The notes beneath the pieces were generated by a model. That model was not told the DNA's origin. It did not search any database and worked only from the letters and a program-made list of their open reading frames with translations. Of a stretch of DNA of 64,000 bases, positions 62,374 to 64,000 are shown one piece after another. The stretch covers positions 248,001-312,000 of the forward strand of contig JADJWQ010000006.1 in NCBI GenBank assembly GCA_016716265.1. Direction: 5' to 3'. This DNA comes from Planctomycetota bacterium. GTDB taxonomy: Bacteria; Planctomycetota; UBA1135; UBA2386. A program made the translations under genes and the position numbers. Each line of letters opens with the position of its first letter. Position 1 is the stretch's first letter.

Positions 62374-63540
62374 ATGAACAAGCTCCTCCTCGCTTCGGTC
62401 GCCAGTGGTCTCGCACTGGCGGCATTCGCTCGCGCGCAGACCCAGACCTTCGTCGTCCCGTCGAAGGGCAACCTCTCGGCGCCCGGCGCCGTGTGGAACG
62501 ATCGCGCAAGCCAGATCTACGTGCTGTGGGGCACGACGTCCGCGACGCTGCAGGGCTCGCACACGCAGTACCTGTACGACCACAACGACATCCCGATCCA
62601 GGCGGCCAACGTCAGCGCGATGCTCTATCGCACGCACTGGCAGGACAACCTGACGACGGGCTCGTCCTACACGCTGTCGATCAGCCTGTCGAACGGCCCC
62701 AACCTGCCGGCCGGTGCGAGCACGACGTTCGCGAACAACCACGGCCCGAACCTGACGCAGGTGTTCAGCGGCACGATCAACCAGCCGGCGGTGTCGTCGA
62801 GCCCGTCGTGGCCGGCCCCGTGGCAGGCGCCGATCGTGTTCTCGCAGCCGTTCCCGTACATCGCGGGCGCCGGGCAGAGCCTCGTCGTCGACATCGACAC
62901 GACGGCGTCGAGCGCACAGCGCACGTTCCAGATCGAGGGCTACCGCTTGGAGGCCGGCAATGCGGCCTTCGAGTACTACGACAGCGACTGCCGCAACAGC
63001 GCGGGCGGGACGTCCGGCGGCTTCGGCTGGAGCCCGGAGACGCTGATCCCCGGCGGCTCGCTGTCGCTGAGCGTCAGCGGCGCCCCGCCGGCGACGCCGA
63101 GCTTCGCGAACAACGCGATGTTCTTCGCGCTCGGTGGCCGCGGCACGCCGTTCGGCCCGTTCACGACGCCGTTCCCGCTGACGTCGCTCGGCGTCCCCGC
63201 CCCGGCGACCTGCGAGTGGGCGACCGGCAACATCGTCCTCGGCGTCCCGGTGCGCTACAACGACTACGGCACCTCGGCGAGCCTGAGCTTCGCGACGCCG
63301 GTCCCGATCCCGAACCTGCCGGCCCTCGCCGGGGCGACGTTCTACACGGAGTCGATCGGTCTCGACATGGTCGGTGGCCAGCCGAGCCTGTTCCCGCTGA
63401 CGACCATCGCGCACACGATCGGCACCGGCATCACGATCCCGGCGTCGCGCGTGAACCGGCTCTATGACTCGACGGGTGCGTCGCCGACGACCGGTAGCGT
63501 CAAGAACAGCGAGGCGGCGACGTTCCAGTTCGTCTATTGA
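62374..63540 (+). CDS. Secreted beta-sandwich protein of unknown function
   Basis: 388 residues with signal peptide (LALAAFARAQ). It is rich in Thr, Ser, Asn and small residues, as in surface proteins. Blocks include YVLWGTTSATLQGSHTQYLY, SYTLSISLSNGPNLPAG, QSLVVDIDTTASSAQRTFQI and the closing part SLSLSVSGAPPATPSFANNA ... PIPNLPALAGATFYTESIGL. The last part shares the GxPxxPxF...PVPxLPxLAGxxFY pattern with the planctomycete domain seen in the 30.3-kb and 48.1-kb products. No enzyme motif. No clear ribosome site before the ATG. The 193-base gap to hemH contains a short GC-rich inverted repeat (62248-62264) and no convincing promoter. Confidence 0.72.
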   Translation: MNKLLLASVASGLALAAFARAQTQTFVVPSKGNLSAPGAVWNDRASQIYVLWGTTSATLQGSHTQYLYDHNDIPIQAANVSAMLYRTHWQDNLTTGSSYTLSISLSNGPNLPAGASTTFANNHGPNLTQVFSGTINQPAVSSSPSWPAPWQAPIVFSQPFPYIAGAGQSLVVDIDTTASSAQRTFQIEGYRLEAGNAAFEYYDSDCRNSAGGTSGGFGWSPETLIPGGSLSLSVSGAPPATPSFANNAMFFALGGRGTPFGPFTTPFPLTSLGVPAPATCEWATGNIVLGVPVRYNDYGTSASLSFATPVPIPNLPALAGATFYTESIGLDMVGGQPSLFPLTTIAHTIGTGITIPASRVNRLYDSTGASPTTGSVKNSEAATFQFVY

Positions 63541-63636
63541 GGAACGCGCGGGGATACCGCCAGGGCCGCCTGCGTCGGCGCTGACGCCGCGGGGCGGCAC
63601 AGCTCGTCGGCGGCGACGTCGCGACCCGGTCCGTGC

Positions 63637-63658
63637 CTGGCCTCCGTGAGGAGGCCAG
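63637..63658. terminator. Perfect 9-bp hairpin between convergent genes
   Basis: ctggcctcc and ggaggccag flank a 4-base loop (gtga) with no mismatch. It lies between the stops of the secreted-protein gene and the peroxidase gene, where a shared terminator is expected. Neither side carries a T run, so termination would not be of the classical intrinsic kind. Confidence 0.45.
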
Positions 63659-63665
63659 CGCCGGT

Positions 63666-64000
63666 TCACTGCATGAGCTCGCGGATCGCCGCGCGTAGCT
63701 CGTCGGACTCCGGCGCGACACGGCTGCCGAAGAAGCGGGCTCGCGTCCCGTCGGGCGAGATCAGGTACTTGCAGAAGTTCCAGCTCGGCCGCTCGCCGGT
63801 CATCTCGGCGAGCCGGTCGTAGAGCTCGGACGCGCCGGCACCGGCGGTCTTCACCTTCTCGCAGACCGTGAAGGTGACGCCGTAGTTGTCCGTGCAGAAG
63901 CTGCGGATCTGCTCCGCGCTGCCCGGCTCCTGGCCGCCGAAGTCGTTGCTCGGGAAGGCCAGGATCGCGAAGCGGTCGCCGCCGAGTTCCTCGTTCAGCT
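63666..64000 (-). CDS. Glutathione peroxidase family protein (N-terminus outside window)
   Basis: The last ~110 codons of a thiol peroxidase of the GPx/BtuE family. Visible blocks are FAILAFPSNDFGGQEPGSAE with the tetrad Gln, FCTDNYGVTFTVCEKVKTAG, and PSWNFCKYLISPDGTRARFF with the tetrad Trp and Asn. The catalytic Cys (or Sec) lies beyond the window edge. It reduces hydrogen peroxide or lipid peroxides, usually with thioredoxin in bacteria. The frame is open to 64000, so the gene continues to the right. Confidence 0.9.
   Translation of the reverse strand, partial: LNEELGGDRFAILAFPSNDFGGQEPGSAEQIRSFCTDNYGVTFTVCEKVKTAGAGASELYDRLAEMTGERPSWNFCKYLISPDGTRARFFGSRVAPESDELRAAIRELMQ

Overview
The window is one contiguous stretch of very G+C-rich bacterial chromosome. 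It most likely comes from the Planctomycetota, by inference from gene content: an ECF sigma factor of the planctomycete type coupled to a Ser/Thr kinase with TPRs, a large pseudopilin operon with enlarged minor pseudopilins, many secreted lipoproteins and beta-propellers, and a recurring secreted-protein domain. System II cytochrome c maturation, ferrochelatase and an ETF-quinone oxidoreductase point to a respiring organism. Because of the base composition almost every gene has a long open frame opposite it; those were left out.

Layout. 1-5.5 kb (minus strand): ResB and CcsA cytochrome c assembly proteins, an SGNH-like protein without its catalytic serine, and a lipoprotein with a duplicated domain. 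5.75-6.55 kb: an AcpH-like hydrolase and a complete tRNA-Glu unit (promoter, tRNA, intrinsic terminator). 6.5-26.6 kb (minus strand, transcribed from about 26.8 kb down): one long operon, mostly joined by ATGA/GTGA overlaps. It encodes an FHA membrane protein, a PilM-PilN fusion, a PilO-like protein, a TPR scaffold, GspG, GspH, a 1780-residue GspK, GspJ, GspI, a zinc-motif protein, a SurA-like lipoprotein and ScpB. No ATPase, inner-membrane platform or secretin lies in the window. LamG-like domains are built into GspH and GspK, which makes this the most unusual system here.

26.9-38.4 kb: housekeeping and signalling genes: RsmE, RadC, RecQ, a secreted beta-lactamase-fold protein, a CheB-CheR-PAS protein, a hybrid histidine kinase and GlnS. 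38.5-46.4 kb: exported proteins, namely a beta-propeller lipoprotein, a beta-helix lipoprotein, a PhoD-like phosphoesterase and a putative glycoside hydrolase. 46.4-50.6 kb: a decayed patch with two frameshifted pseudogenes around an intact YVTN-type propeller gene, ending with a small intact ORF. 50.6-56 kb (minus strand): ECF sigma factor plus kinase, a CAP-domain protein and a propeller lipoprotein. 56.2-64 kb: ETF-QO lacking one iron-sulfur cysteine, an SDR protein lacking its catalytic dyad, a GT-C/GT-A glycosyltransferase pair, ferrochelatase, a secreted protein and a truncated glutathione peroxidase.

Recurrent theme: three enzyme-fold proteins (SGNH, SDR, ETF-QO) each lack a residue that is normally essential.
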